A DNA stretch of 64,000 nucleotides from Blepharisma japonicum (Eukaryota > Ciliophora > Heterotrichea > Heterotrichida > Blepharismidae), in the NCBI GenBank assembly GCA_949751835.1, contig CATKHK010000031.1, forward strand, positions 372,001 to 436,000, read 5' to 3'. The first letter of the stretch is position 1. The number at the start of each line of letters is the position of its first letter. Below are positions 41,448 to 52,611 of the stretch, piece by piece. Both the position numbers and the translations under genes were made by a program. A model generated the notes under the pieces. It saw only the letters and a program-made list of their open reading frames with translations, made no database searches and was not told the DNA's origin.

Positions 41448-42116
41448 TTATTTATAATTAGTTTTAGCCTTATTTTGCTTAGTTGGTGAGCTCCCTCTCT
41501 TACTCTGTGTATAATTCGGTGAATTGCCTTCTTGTGGACCTTTACGCTTATGCGCAAGTATGTCTCCACAGGTCGTGCAGACTCTGACAAGCGCAGAATA
41601 ACCAAGATGTGGAAGCGTAGTCATAATCGGTGAGCAATCAGAGCAAACTGATCGGCCACAAGCTCGGCAATGATGTCGACGTGTGAAAACACCAAATTTG
41701 GATTTACAGCACTCGCAAGTGTCTTTCAAAGACCATTCCGCCCTCAGTGATTGCTTCACAAAAGAGGTCCATTTCACAAACTCATCCGCTGAGCTGGCCC
41801 TCAGTTTTCACTGCTGTGATGTGTTATCTTTTGTTACAAATTTTACTGTGAAAATTAACGAGTTACCTTGTTCATTTAAGACTTCGAAGTTTCTATCGAG
41901 GAGAACAGTTTCAATTGTCTCACCTGACGCGCTGCATTCGAGGGTTGAGCCTTGAAGTTTGAACTTGCATTGGACTCAATCTTTTTCATCGAAACTAAAA
42001 GAACGCTCTGCATTGTCAAGGATTGAAGGGAATTGGACATCTAAGCTTCCTTCAAATGCCAATTCGCTTTGGAATGTTACACTAGATCTATCGATTTTTG
42101 ATGGAAGGATTCCCAT
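41448..42116 (-). CDS. PH-like plus FYVE zinc-finger protein
   Basis: 222 residues from MGILPSKIDRSS to TAA, with two in-frame TGA. The first 120 residues form a PH-like beta domain (VQCKFKLQGSTLECSASGE, LIFTVKFVTKDNTSQQWKLR, ADEFVKWTSFVKQSLRAEW). The FYVE finger (about residues 128-182) shows WSLKD, CECC, the basic patch RRHHCRACG and the Cys pairs CSDC and CTTC. FYVE fingers bind phosphatidylinositol 3-phosphate on endosomes and phagosomes. The C-terminal 35 residues are basic and disordered. It is convergent with the proteasome gene, with a 276-bp gap between stops. Confidence 0.88.
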
Positions 42117-42995
42117 TTTATTGTATTAATTAGACCACAAAAATTCGTCGGAAGATGACATGCTGATTAGGAAAGATTATCAGAGAGGAAAATTGTTTTT
42201 AATGGTAAATTTTATTTTCATATCAGATTTAAATCTATTTCTAAGGACATGGGATTAATTGCAAGGGAACCTGAATTTTTCTTTAGTAATTTTTTAATAT
42301 AAAATTAGAGATTATGAGAATTAGAATAGGACAGGAAGAGTTTTTGGCAAAATATAAAGCCAGATATGATGAAGCCGAGAGAGATTCATGTCGTAAAAGG
42401 CTTTTCATATTTGATATTGTTGTGGTTTAATATGGACAGAATTTTTTTAACTAAGCCATATCCTGACCTCTTTACCGATAAAAGCAAACAATTATCGCAA
42501 ACAATTTATATGAGCACATTTTTAATTTTATATCATGCCAAATACAAAGACTTATTAAAATGTTTTGCTTCAAAAATATAAAAAAACGCCAAAATAAAAT
42601 ATTATATCTATCCCAACACACATGAGCTAAGTAAAGTTAATGCCCTTGTTTGTTTTCAAGTTAGCAGTGTAGGGAGAAGTCAATTATATATTCCATATTT
42701 TAAATAATATTTGTCTCGCCTAACATCTTTAAATACTAAGCATTTTAAATTTTTTCTTACAATGTCTACGAATTCAGATGTAAGATTTATTTTTCACTCA
42801 ATTTTTTCCTAATCATTATAGTCAATTAATTTCTTACAAATTGAATTTCTTTTAAAATTTTCTTAAAAAATTTGATAACTTAAGAACCTCTGAATTATTG
42901 AAGCGAAGCTCATAAAATTTTCAACCAATTAAATTTCCATTTCAGTATATCAAATTTAAATCCTAAAGAATAATGAAAATATTGACAAATCAAAC
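42117..42995. other. intergenic spacer with weak ORFs
   Basis: AT-rich spacer between divergent genes. A 38-codon frame from ATG at 42314 (MRIRIGQEEFLAKYKARYDE) and a 71-codon frame at 42366-42581 (ending DLLKCFASKI) overlap in different frames. Both read as somewhat protein-like, but no 15- or 16-nt intron joins them, so at best they are remnants. No other signal. Confidence 0.4.
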
Positions 42996-45900
42996 ATGGC
43001 AGAAGCAACTGCCCTTACTAAAAAAATCAACGAAGAATTCCGCGAAATTATTATAGACCGCGGCCGCTATCTCGAGCTTAGTGGGTTTCCAAATAACTTC
43101 ATTTCTACAGGCAAATACAACCTATTTAATCTCATTCCCAAAAACCTATTTGAGCAATTTCAAAGAATTGCCAACATCTGATTCCTCATCGTCTCTATAT
43201 TTCAAGTCCTCCCTTTAAACTTATCCCCTACTTCAAGCTGGGCTACTATCGCTCCTTTATCCCTCGTCCTTGCCGTAACACTAGCAAAAGATGCATATCA
43301 TGACTACCGACGCCACAAAAGTGACAAAGCTATCAATAATCGGCTTGTAAAAGTATGGGTCGAAGAAAACACTGAATGGGAGTACATAAAATGAATGGAC
43401 CTTCAGGTCGGAAACATAATTTTATTAGAGCAAGACGACTCAGTTCCAGCTGACATATTAATTCTTACCACTAGTCATTCCACAGAGCAAAACTGCTTCA
43501 TTGAGACTAGTAATTTAGACGGAGAAGACAATTTGAAAATCCGATATCCTCCTGACGAGATTTGTAGCATTTTAAATGGACATACTGCTACAACTGCTAT
43601 GATCAATATCAATCACCTTGATGAGGCAACATTTAAAACAGAGCAGCCGAACAATAAAATGCATACTTTTGAGGGGTCGTTGAAACTCAAAGGATACCCA
43701 AGAGCGATTTCGATAAATCTTAATAACATGATATTAAGAGGAAGTACATTAAAAAACACGAAGTGAATCATTGCACTTGCAGCAATGACGGGGGTTGATA
43801 CAAAGCTGATGAAAAACTCCCAGCATCCGAATCATAAAAGAAGCAATATTGAAAGGAGGGTAAACCGCTATCTTATTATTGTATTTGGGATGCTGATAAT
43901 TATAGTCATCACATGTACAGCAATTTCGATGGCTTATGCTTATGCATACGAATCTAGGCTGGAGTTCTTTACTGGGCGGGGCTCAAATGGGACATTGTTA
44001 AATGCGATTACGTTTATGATATTATATAATGGGCTAGTTCCGATTTCTTTATATGTGACCATGGATATTGTTAGACTTCTGCAAGCTAAGTTTATTACTT
44101 TAGATCTCAATATGTACTACGAACCAATTGATCAGCCTGCTGAAGCCAAAACAGGAGACCTTAACGAGGATTTAGGTCAAGTCGAGTATTTGTTTACTGA
44201 TAAGACAGGGACATTAACCGAAAACTTGATGGAGTTTAAGATGTGCTCTATCCACGGTCAAATTTATGGTTCAATCGATCCAAATAATACTTCAATGCCA
44301 GCTCAAGTCTGCCAGCACCCAAGATTCGCTTTTAACGACCCTTCATTTTTAGTTAATCTTAAAAGCACCAGACATCGTGAGATCAACGAATTTTTAGAAG
44401 TCCTCGCATTGTGCCACACTGTGATACCAGACCAAAAAGAGTCAGGAGAAATAGAATATCAAGCCGCTTCACCTGATGAAGAAGCACTAGTGCTTGCAGC
44501 TCATTGCTTTGGGTATTCTTATATATCAAATAAAGCTGGATCATATACTCTAAGAGTAAATGGTGAAATCTGAGAATATAAACTACTATGCCTTAATGAA
44601 TTTACTTCAAATAGAAAAAGGATGTCTGTGCTTGTCGAGCCTATTTTTGATAAAAAAAGAAAGCCTGTTTTATATTGTAAAGGCGCTGATAACGTAATAC
44701 TAGAAAGATGTAAAGATTCAGAAGAAGCCAAAGACTTACTTAATGACCACTTAACAGAATTTTCAATGAATGGGTTTAGAACTTTGGTTTTAGCTAAAAA
44801 AGAGCTGACCCCTGAAGAAGCTGAAGAATACGAAAAGAAATATAATACAGCTAAAAATGCACTGGCTGATAGAGAAGAGAGGCTAGAAGCCTTAGCAGCA
44901 GAGCTTGAATGAGACATGGAACTAATTGGTGCCACTGCAATAGAAGACAAAATTCAAGAAGGAGTCTCAGAGACTATTTCCACCCTTTTAAGAGCAGGCA
45001 TCAAAATCTGTGTGCTAACTGGCGATAAGCAAGAAACAGCTATCAATATAGGCTATTCTTGCAGATTACTCCAGCCAGAAATGAACGTAATCAAGCTTAA
45101 CTCAAAGTCTCTACAAGAAGCCAAAGAAATGCTTCAAGCTACCTTAAACCAAACTTTATTCGACAGAGCTTTTCGCCGAACTAACACATTTCTGCAAACA
45201 ATTCAATATGTCGATGCATCACCTGACCTATCCCCACTCGACAAAACCTTGCCTCAACGAGGTCGAAAAGCCCGCTATAAGTTCGTCAAAAGCGAATTTT
45301 TCATTGATGGAAATGTTCCTCCAGAAAAAGTGGAAACCTTAAACGTTGCCTTGGTCACTGATGGGAGCACACTGACTTATATTTTAAACGATACGCTATG
45401 CATGAGATATTTTTCTATCCTGATGTGTATTTCCCATGCTGTTATTTGTTGTAGAGTTTCTCCTCTGCAAAAATCATTGATTGTGCAACTGGTGAAAAAT
45501 CATTTTTGTTTTAAGCCCTTAACCTGTGCAATTGGAGATGGGGCAAATGACGTCGCAATGATACAGGAAGCCCATGTAGGGATCGGAATTTGTGGGAGAG
45601 AAGGTATGCAAGCTGCAAATTCAAGCGATTATTCAATTGCAAGATTTAGATTTCTGCTCCCTTTGCTATTGCATCATGGAAGATGAAACTATCAAAGAAT
45701 TTCTATGGTTGTTCTTTATTCTTTCTATAAAAATTTCCTATTGATTTTACTTCTTTTTTATTTCAGCTTTATGAATTTGTATTCTGGCACAAGTTTGTAT
45801 GATTCTTGGTTGATGATGGGATATAATGTTGGCTTTACAGCGTTACCCATTATCATTTCTGGTGTTTTCGATACAGATTTATCAAGACAGGCTGTTTTAA

Positions 45901-48900
45901 ACAATCCTCAAGTGTATACAGACGGGATTTACTCGAAATCATTCAACTATAAGATTTTTATCTTCTGGACTTTTAAAGCAATATATAAAAGTATTATTGC
46001 CTTTATCTTTCTTTGGCAATGCTCTTTGCAAAGCATAGATAAGGACGGGAATGCTGAAAGTTTAGATCAAATGGGCGCTGCGGCTTACTATACAATTGTC
46101 CAAATCGTTACTTATACTGTTTTGAGTGAAACGAAGGAGTGGAATAAGCTGTTTATTATAGTTACATTTTTAAGCTTGATTGCTTTTTACCCAGTTATTT
46201 TTATTTATGACTATTCAGGGTTCCCAACTACTAGTCTTGAAGGGGTGTCTGTTCATATGTTTTCATTTAGTGCGTTTTCTTTTTATTTATATTTAGTGCC
46301 TTGAGTGTGTGGTGTCCCCAGACTAAGTTTACTTTGATGGAATAGTATTTTCCACCCCAATGGCGTGCAAGAGCTTCAAAGGACCACAAATAAAATTTAC
46401 CCCAGCAAAAGCTATGTAGAAGATTCCAAATTTAACCTAATTGCTAAAAGAGCCATCCAGTATTGTGCTAACCTAAACAATATTTTCGTAAGCAAAGGAC
46501 TTAAAGTCCAGCGGCACGAAGACGACGAGCGCGAGTACTACGCTCTACAAAAATATTCAATGCAGTTTAGAAATGTGTATGTAGAAAAAAGCTTTAAAAT
46601 GTACCTTATTGACAAAATTATTAAATTTGTGAGGATCATGTTTTGGCTGCTTTTGGTTTTCTATACTGTATGGAATATTATTGATAATATGTCGAATACG
46701 TATACAGTAGCTTATATTGTGATAAGATGCTTGATTTGACTGTTGCTGGTATGTGTTGTGATATTCACGAGGACTAGGTTTTTTAAAGATAATTATGATA
46801 ATTGTATAGTGATTATGATTGCCTGTGCACTTATAGTGAAGTTTGTGCAAGAAGCAATTAATCAGAATGATGGGTCGATGAGCACTGCTGTAGTTATAGT
46901 AGGAAGTTTTATACTGTTTAAGGCTAGTGCTTATAAAATATTTATTGTGAATCTTGTCGCTTTAATTGCCTATTTGATCAGAATTAGTGTGACTTATGGC
47001 GAACAGTACCAAAGTGAGTCAATTATTATTGTTTCAAGCTATGGAGTTCTGCTCTTAGGTGTTTTCTTATCTTGTGGGTTTATTGCTTTTTCATTTGAAG
47101 TCACAAAGAGAATGGAATTCGTATGGAAACGCAAGCAAGAAGCTCAATACCAAAAAGGCCATGACATTCTTGGCAATCTTTTGCCAAATTTCGTAAAAGA
47201 TAGGGTTAGGCAAGGAGTCAGATATATTGCTGAATCTCAAAGTATGGTAACTGTAATGTTCTGTGATATTTATGAATTCGACAAAATCTGTGCAGCTTTA
47301 ACTCCTAATGAACTTTTACAGTTACTAGATCGCTTTTTTTCGATGCTCGATCAATTATGTGAAAAGCATGGTGTCACAAAAATTGAAACAGTCAACAAAA
47401 CTTATATGGCTTGTGGAGGACTTTCAGATATTGAAGCCACAATGAAGCCATCTTTGCTGGAGCTAAATCACGCTGAACGCTGTGTAGAGCTTGCTCTGGA
47501 TATTATAAAAAGACTTGAGCCAGTATCCATAAAAACTGGAGACAAACTGAGAGTAAAAATTGGAATAAATTCAGGCCCAGTTATAGCAGGGGTCGTCGGT
47601 GACCACAAGCCTCAATTTTCACTTGTAGGGACTACTGTCAATGAAGCAAGCAGAATGTGCTCCACTTTGAAATCCCCTGACAAAATCCAAATTTCTGCTT
47701 ACACCCATGACCATTTCATCACCCCAGGCAAATACAAGCTCGAGCCTGGATTTGTAGAAGCTAAAGGGCTCGGCAAGGTTCAAGTCTATGTAATTGATAA
47801 AATCAGTGTAAGAAAACTCACACGTAGGCCAGTTACTTTTAATAATATGCATCCTCATTTTACTAAGTCAGAAACCACTGAAGGCCTTGATATTACAAAC
47901 TCAGACCAGCTTGAAATTTCGAGAGAACCTTTAATATCTGAAGAAAATGAGCTAAATGTTTCAAGCTACCATGAAGAAGATGATGATACAAAAACTCCTC
48001 ATACAGCTGTAAAGTTTGACTTGGAGCAGCTTAAGCTGCTCCCAAATACAGATGATGACTCACAGCTTAACGTTGCCGGACCTGTGCAATGGGTTGCGTG
48101 CTCTTTTAAAGAAAATGAATCTCAAAGAGAGTTCAGGGTCAGCTTGCTTGAAAAAGACTGAAAAAGATTAATTTCAGTTAATTGAATAGCTACATTTTTC
48201 TTTGCAGCGCTTGCATTCATTTATCTAGGGACTTTTATAATCACTGGGTCTCATTGGAGTATTGCACAGATAATTTATCGGTTTTTTGGGATCATTTTGA
48301 TGATAATTATGCTATGGAAATTTAAAGCAACTTATAAGATGCCGCTGTTTCCTTGGGCAATCATGATGATTTATGTAAATCAAAGCTTGATTAGTGCAAT
48401 TTCGCTGTCCAGTTTAAGTGATGAATTTCTATATTTGGTGGTCATTGAGTTTATGTTTATAAATGTGGTTGTAAATCATATCAGCGGGCTACTATTTGGG
48501 TTTATCCTTATATCTTCTATTGTCAATTTTATCATTTGGCTTTGCTTTGTATTGCTAAATAATCATCAATTAGCCAAAGCCCTTGAAGCGACGTTCTTTA
48601 TTTTAGCTTTTTCAGTCATTAACCTCTTTGCAAGCTACTCAATGGAGCAGCAATCAAGGCATATTTACAACCTATACAAATATACTCAAAGAGATATCAA
48701 AAATACAGAAAAATTACTCCACCAAATGATTCCTCCACAAGTGGTGAGGAACCTTCAGCATGACATCGCTACAACTGACAGATACACTGACGTTTCAATT
48801 ATTTACGCAGATATAGCAGGCTTCACAGCTTATTCCAAAAATAAGGAGCCTATAGAAGTCATTACAATGCTCAGTAAGCTTTTTTCAACTTTTGACCACT

Positions 48901-49373
48901 TATGTGTAAGACATAACGTTTATAAAGTTCACACAATTGGAGACTGTTATGTGATCCTCAGCTTCACAGATGCAGAAAAAAGAGACCCGGTAACAGAGTG
49001 TATCAGCATGGTCGAAATCGCTTTAGATATGGTCAAAACGATCAATAAAGTCAATAAAAGTAAAAAGACAAATTTAAATATGAGGATCGGCATCCATACA
49101 GGAGAAATCATTGCAGGAATTACTGGGACTAATATTGTGAGATATGATGTTTATGGCCCAGACAACGATATTGCCAATAAGATGGAGTCTAATGGTCAAA
49201 CTGGAAAAATCAACGTTAGTGAAGTCACCAAAGGAATTCTTGAGAATAGTCAGCCTGGAAGATTTGATTATGTCTACAACAAATCAGTTAGGCATGAACC
49301 GACCAACAGAAGTGTAGAGTGCTATTTTGTAGTGCCGAAGTCTGAAAGAGATCTGGTCCTTGATGACGATTAA
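42996..49373 (+). CDS. P4-ATPase / guanylyl cyclase fusion
   Basis: One uninterrupted frame of 2125 residues with many TGA (Trp) codons, ending in TAA. The N-terminal two thirds form a P4-ATPase: [12 protein letters not shown] (actuator), [15 protein letters not shown] with the phosphorylated Asp402, [43 protein letters not shown], and HGRWNYQRISM before the last helices. Two cyclase domains follow, each after a membrane set. The first (FCDIYEF, Asp1424) has Lys1468 where the second metal Asp should be, but keeps VNEASRM and the guanine-type Glu in KIETV. The second has both metal Asp (YADIAGF Asp1939 and TIGDCY Asp1983, 44 apart) but Lys for Arg in NDIANKMES. This complementary arrangement is the known ciliate/apicomplexan guanylyl cyclase type. 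All ATPase catalytic motifs look intact. It should make cGMP at the surface or ciliary membrane. Confidence 0.95.
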
Positions 49374-49531
49374 TTTTTAAAATTTAAAATCTTTAACGAA
49401 AATGTCTATAAAATATATTTTTATGCCTTATTTATATGCAAAATTTAAAATATTGTGGATTTTATGGACTGCTTAAATCCTTATATAACCATTTTAAAAA
49501 AAAAAATTGATATAATGTAACTAACTCATAA

Positions 49532-50935
49532 ATGGAACCTTTATCTGATCCATTATCTGACAGATTTGAAAAGTCTCAGCCACCACCTCCACATCGCCCA
49601 TTAGATAGGTCTCTATTATATCCCAACGGTATCAACTATCCTCCTGACTGGGATCTTTTACGCTCACATTTACAAAATGAAGGGCGCTTGACCAAGGCTG
49701 ACTGTATGCTACTTATCCATCAAGGCACTGACTGTCTAAGATGTGAGCACAACTTAATTGAGCTAAAAGACCCCGTCACCGTCGTAGGCGATATCCACGG
49801 TCAATTTTACGATTTTTTACGAATTCTAGAACTAGGTGGTAACCTAAATAACACAAAATATTTATTTCTAGGAGACTACGTAGACCGAGGGTCATTTTCA
49901 ATAGAAGTTTTACTATTACTATACGCAATCAAGCTGAATTATCAGCAAACTGTTTTCCTGATCCGTGGAAACCACGAATGCCGACAAATGTCATCTTATT
50001 TTAATTTTCGCGCGGAATGCTTATATAAATATGATGCAGAAGTTTATGATACCATCATGGACTCTTTTGATGCTTTGCCAGTTGCCTGCATTTTAAATAA
50101 CAAATTTTTAGCTGTCCATGGAGGGATTTCTCCAGAGCTTGTGAGTATTGAAGATATTAGGAAAATGAATAGGTATACTGAGCCACCAAGGCAAGGGATG
50201 TTTTGTGATTTATTATGAAGTGACCCAATTGATAATGACACAGGGGCTTCGACTGATAATTTTGTGGGAAATGATGTAAGAGGGTGTAGCTTTTATTATG
50301 GGATTAGGGCGATTAATACATTTTTGAAACAAAATAAGCTACTTTCAGTGCTTAGAGGGCATGAAGCACAGCTAGATGGGTATAAAATGCATAGGTGAAA
50401 CGGAAATTCTGAATTTCCTGTTGTGATTACTATATTTTCAGCTCCGAATTACTGCGATGTGTATAATAATAAAGCAGCTGTGGTAAAATTTGAAAATAAT
50501 TCGCTGAACGTGCAGCAGTTCAACTATACAGAGCACCCTTATATTTTGCCGAATTTTATGGACGTTTTTACTTGGAGTACACCTTTTGTGATTGAAAAAG
50601 TCTTAGAGATGCTGCATGGTTTGATACAGCCAAAGCATATAGATCAGCTCAATGCGCTAGGTGATGGAGAAAAAGTCAAAGAGCTTAAAGAAGGACTGAG
50701 GGTCAGCAAGATTGAGCAGTTTAAAAATAAAGTAAAAGCTGTCACAAGAATGATGAAAATGTTTAAGACGCTGAGAGAAAGTCAAGAAGTCATAATCCAA
50801 TTAAAAGGATTATGTCCTGATAATAAAGTTCCAAAAGGGCTGCTTCAGCAAGGGAGAGACGCAATTATAGGAGCAGTTGACTCTTTTGGAAGAGCTAAAC
50901 AGCTAGACATAATTAATGAAAAAAGGCCAGATTAA
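49532..50935 (+). CDS. calcineurin A (protein phosphatase 2B catalytic subunit)
   Basis: 467 residues, one frame with three TGA (Trp), ending in TAA. Metallophosphatase motifs are in order: VVGDIHGQFYDFLRI, FLGDYVDRGSFSIEV, LIRGNHECRQMSSYFNF, LAVHGGISPEL, and SAPNYCDVYNNKAAVVKF. PP2B-specific features follow: MDVFTWSTPFVIEKVLEML (calcineurin B-binding helix), KIEQFKNKVKAVTRMMKMFK (calmodulin-binding helix) and SFGRAKQLDIINEKRPD (the autoinhibitory segment). The enzyme is therefore Ca2+/calmodulin-regulated as in animals. It lies 158 bp downstream of the guanylyl cyclase, placing cGMP and Ca2+ signalling genes side by side. Confidence 0.96.
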
Positions 50936-51019
50936 TGTAGCTAAATGGTGTTCTGATAAATTATTTAAGCTTTTATGATAAAAATTAGTAAGTATTAGTT
51001 AAAATTGAATATCTTTTAA

Positions 51020-52157
51020 ATGTCATTGATAGATGGAAAGATACTTAGACCTTTTTTTGTACTTATTCATTTGGCTATAATAGGACTCTCTGCATGGCAA
51101 TCACCTTTATCAATAAAATCTCCTGTGGCAGTGATATTTTGGTATACATCCACATAGAGTGCCAGTCTTGATTTCATTATCATTGTATTTTTATGTCGGC
51201 TTTCTTGATCCCGGATACGTAAAATCCTCAGATTTTTGCTCATCCACAGAAGGGCAGCCTATCGTTCCAAACACCCACAAGATCTCAGTTGTTAGCACTG
51301 CAAATCCTCCAACTACCCTAGGCTCAGTATTTAACTTACAAAAATTTGACTTAAATGACCTAAAATCAAGCAGAGAGGCTGGATTTTACGATGAAAACAG
51401 TCGTGTAGATGTAAGTGTTGGAGAAAGTAGCTATTGTGGAGAGGATTTTGATAATTTGCCTGAGGACCGAATTGAAGAATGAAGAAGTATTTATTTCCGC
51501 TATAATTGTGATATTCCTGAGAAACCTTTGCCAAGCTCGCCTTCAATTGATATGTCCATGGCTGAATCGCCTAAGAAACCTGAAGACCTTGATTTTCCAA
51601 TTAATGATGACTCAATTCAGCAAGACCAAATTAACGATAATCCCAAAAATGAAGAAATTTTATTGAGATATTGCACAATCTGCCAACAAGACCAGCCTTT
51701 AAGGGCGAAACACTGCAAATATTGCAATAAATGCGTTTATCGATCAGATCATCACTGCACGTGGATTGCAAATTGCGTAGGGGAGCGAAATCATTGCCAG
51801 TTTTATTGATATTTGCTATTTCAAATATCAGAAGGCATAGTTGCTATTATTTTTTTAGGACTTAGCATAGAGAATAAAGAAAATGCTGAAAATTGAGTTT
51901 CAGAGAACATTGGGAGAATTATTATCATTTTTGTTATTGGGGCATGTATAGCTTTTGCTGTTTTTTTATTTTGCTTGCAAACCTATCTGTGAGCTAGAAA
52001 TTTAACAACTTGGGAATTAATATCGTGAAATAAGATTACTTATTTGAAAGAGAGACCGAAACATAAAGGATCCCCATTTAATTTTGGATTCATTGGAAAT
52101 TTAAAATATTTTTGTAAACTTCATAACAAGCCAAAAGTTTGGAAACCGATTAATTAA
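51020..52157 (+). CDS. DHHC-type protein S-acyltransferase, one 16-nt intron
   Basis: The gene is join(51020..51141, 51158..52157), 373 residues, TAA. The intron gtatacatccacatag (16 nt) is needed because the frame changes at that point. TM1 is PFFVLIHLAIIGLSAW and TM2 is VIFWVPVLISLSLYFYVGFL, spanning the intron, then DPGY. A long acidic cytosolic loop leads to the Cys-rich domain: YCTICQQDQPLRAKHCKYCN, CVYRSDHHCTWIANCVGERN, with the catalytic Cys near residue 241. TM3 and TM4 follow, then the TTxE motif in NLTTWELISW. Such enzymes attach palmitate to proteins, for which the acylated START protein and dymeclin-like Golgi traffic are possible contexts. The target is unknown. Confidence 0.93.
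51142..51157 (+). other. 16-nt intron of the DHHC gene
   Basis: gtatacatccacatag; removal joins VIF to WVPVL across a tga codon assembled from both exons. Confidence 0.85.
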
Positions 52158-52174
52158 AAATCTACTTAATTTTT

Positions 52175-52560
52175 GTTCTTATGAAGCTTTATTCTTCTTT
52201 GCTCTTCGAGCTTTTTCAATCTGCTTGAAGTAGTTTAATAGGATAAAATTTGATTTGGGCATTAAAGGAAAATTTTTCTCCTTTTTTTTAAATCCCAGCA
52301 TTTATATTTGGATCAAACGAAACATAAGCATCTAAAATTAAATTTATGAATTCAATGATTTGTCCGAGCACATCGTCTATTTTCCCAATCTTTGCCTTAT
52401 CTTTTGTTGAAATGCATGTGAGATAGATTAGTTGTAGCTTAATTAAGAATTGGTAGCCTTTTGATCGTGGATTGCTTCTTCACTTCCAACAAATTCGTCA
52501 AGAACCCCCTTACTGTCTATATATTGTGAAAATCTTCATTCTATAATGCATTATTAGAGA
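52175..52560 (-). pseudogene. decayed protein gene fragment, frame-broken
   Basis: Read leftward on the minus strand, three protein-like stretches follow one another in different frames: QYIDSKGVLDEFVGSEEAIH, then KGYQFLIKLQLIYLTCISTK continuing KAKIGKIDDVLGQIIEFINL and ILDAYVSFDPNINAG, then KNFPLMPKSNFILLNYFKQI ending EKARRAKKNKAS and TAA at about 52178. The change between the second and third occurs at a run of eight A. No 15- or 16-nt GT-AG intron accounts for either switch. No start codon or upstream continuation is seen. I do not recognise the protein. It is most likely the C-terminal relic of a gene; homopolymer error is a lesser alternative. Confidence 0.5.
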
Positions 52561-52611
52561 GCATGCCATAATAATTTCATAAATAAACTATTAATAATTA
52601 AGGATTTATAA

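Noticed and set aside
42314-42581. Two overlapping weak frames as a spliced gene
   Set aside because: The only 15-nt GT-AG candidate (gtttaatatggacag) leads to an early stop and does not join the two frames.
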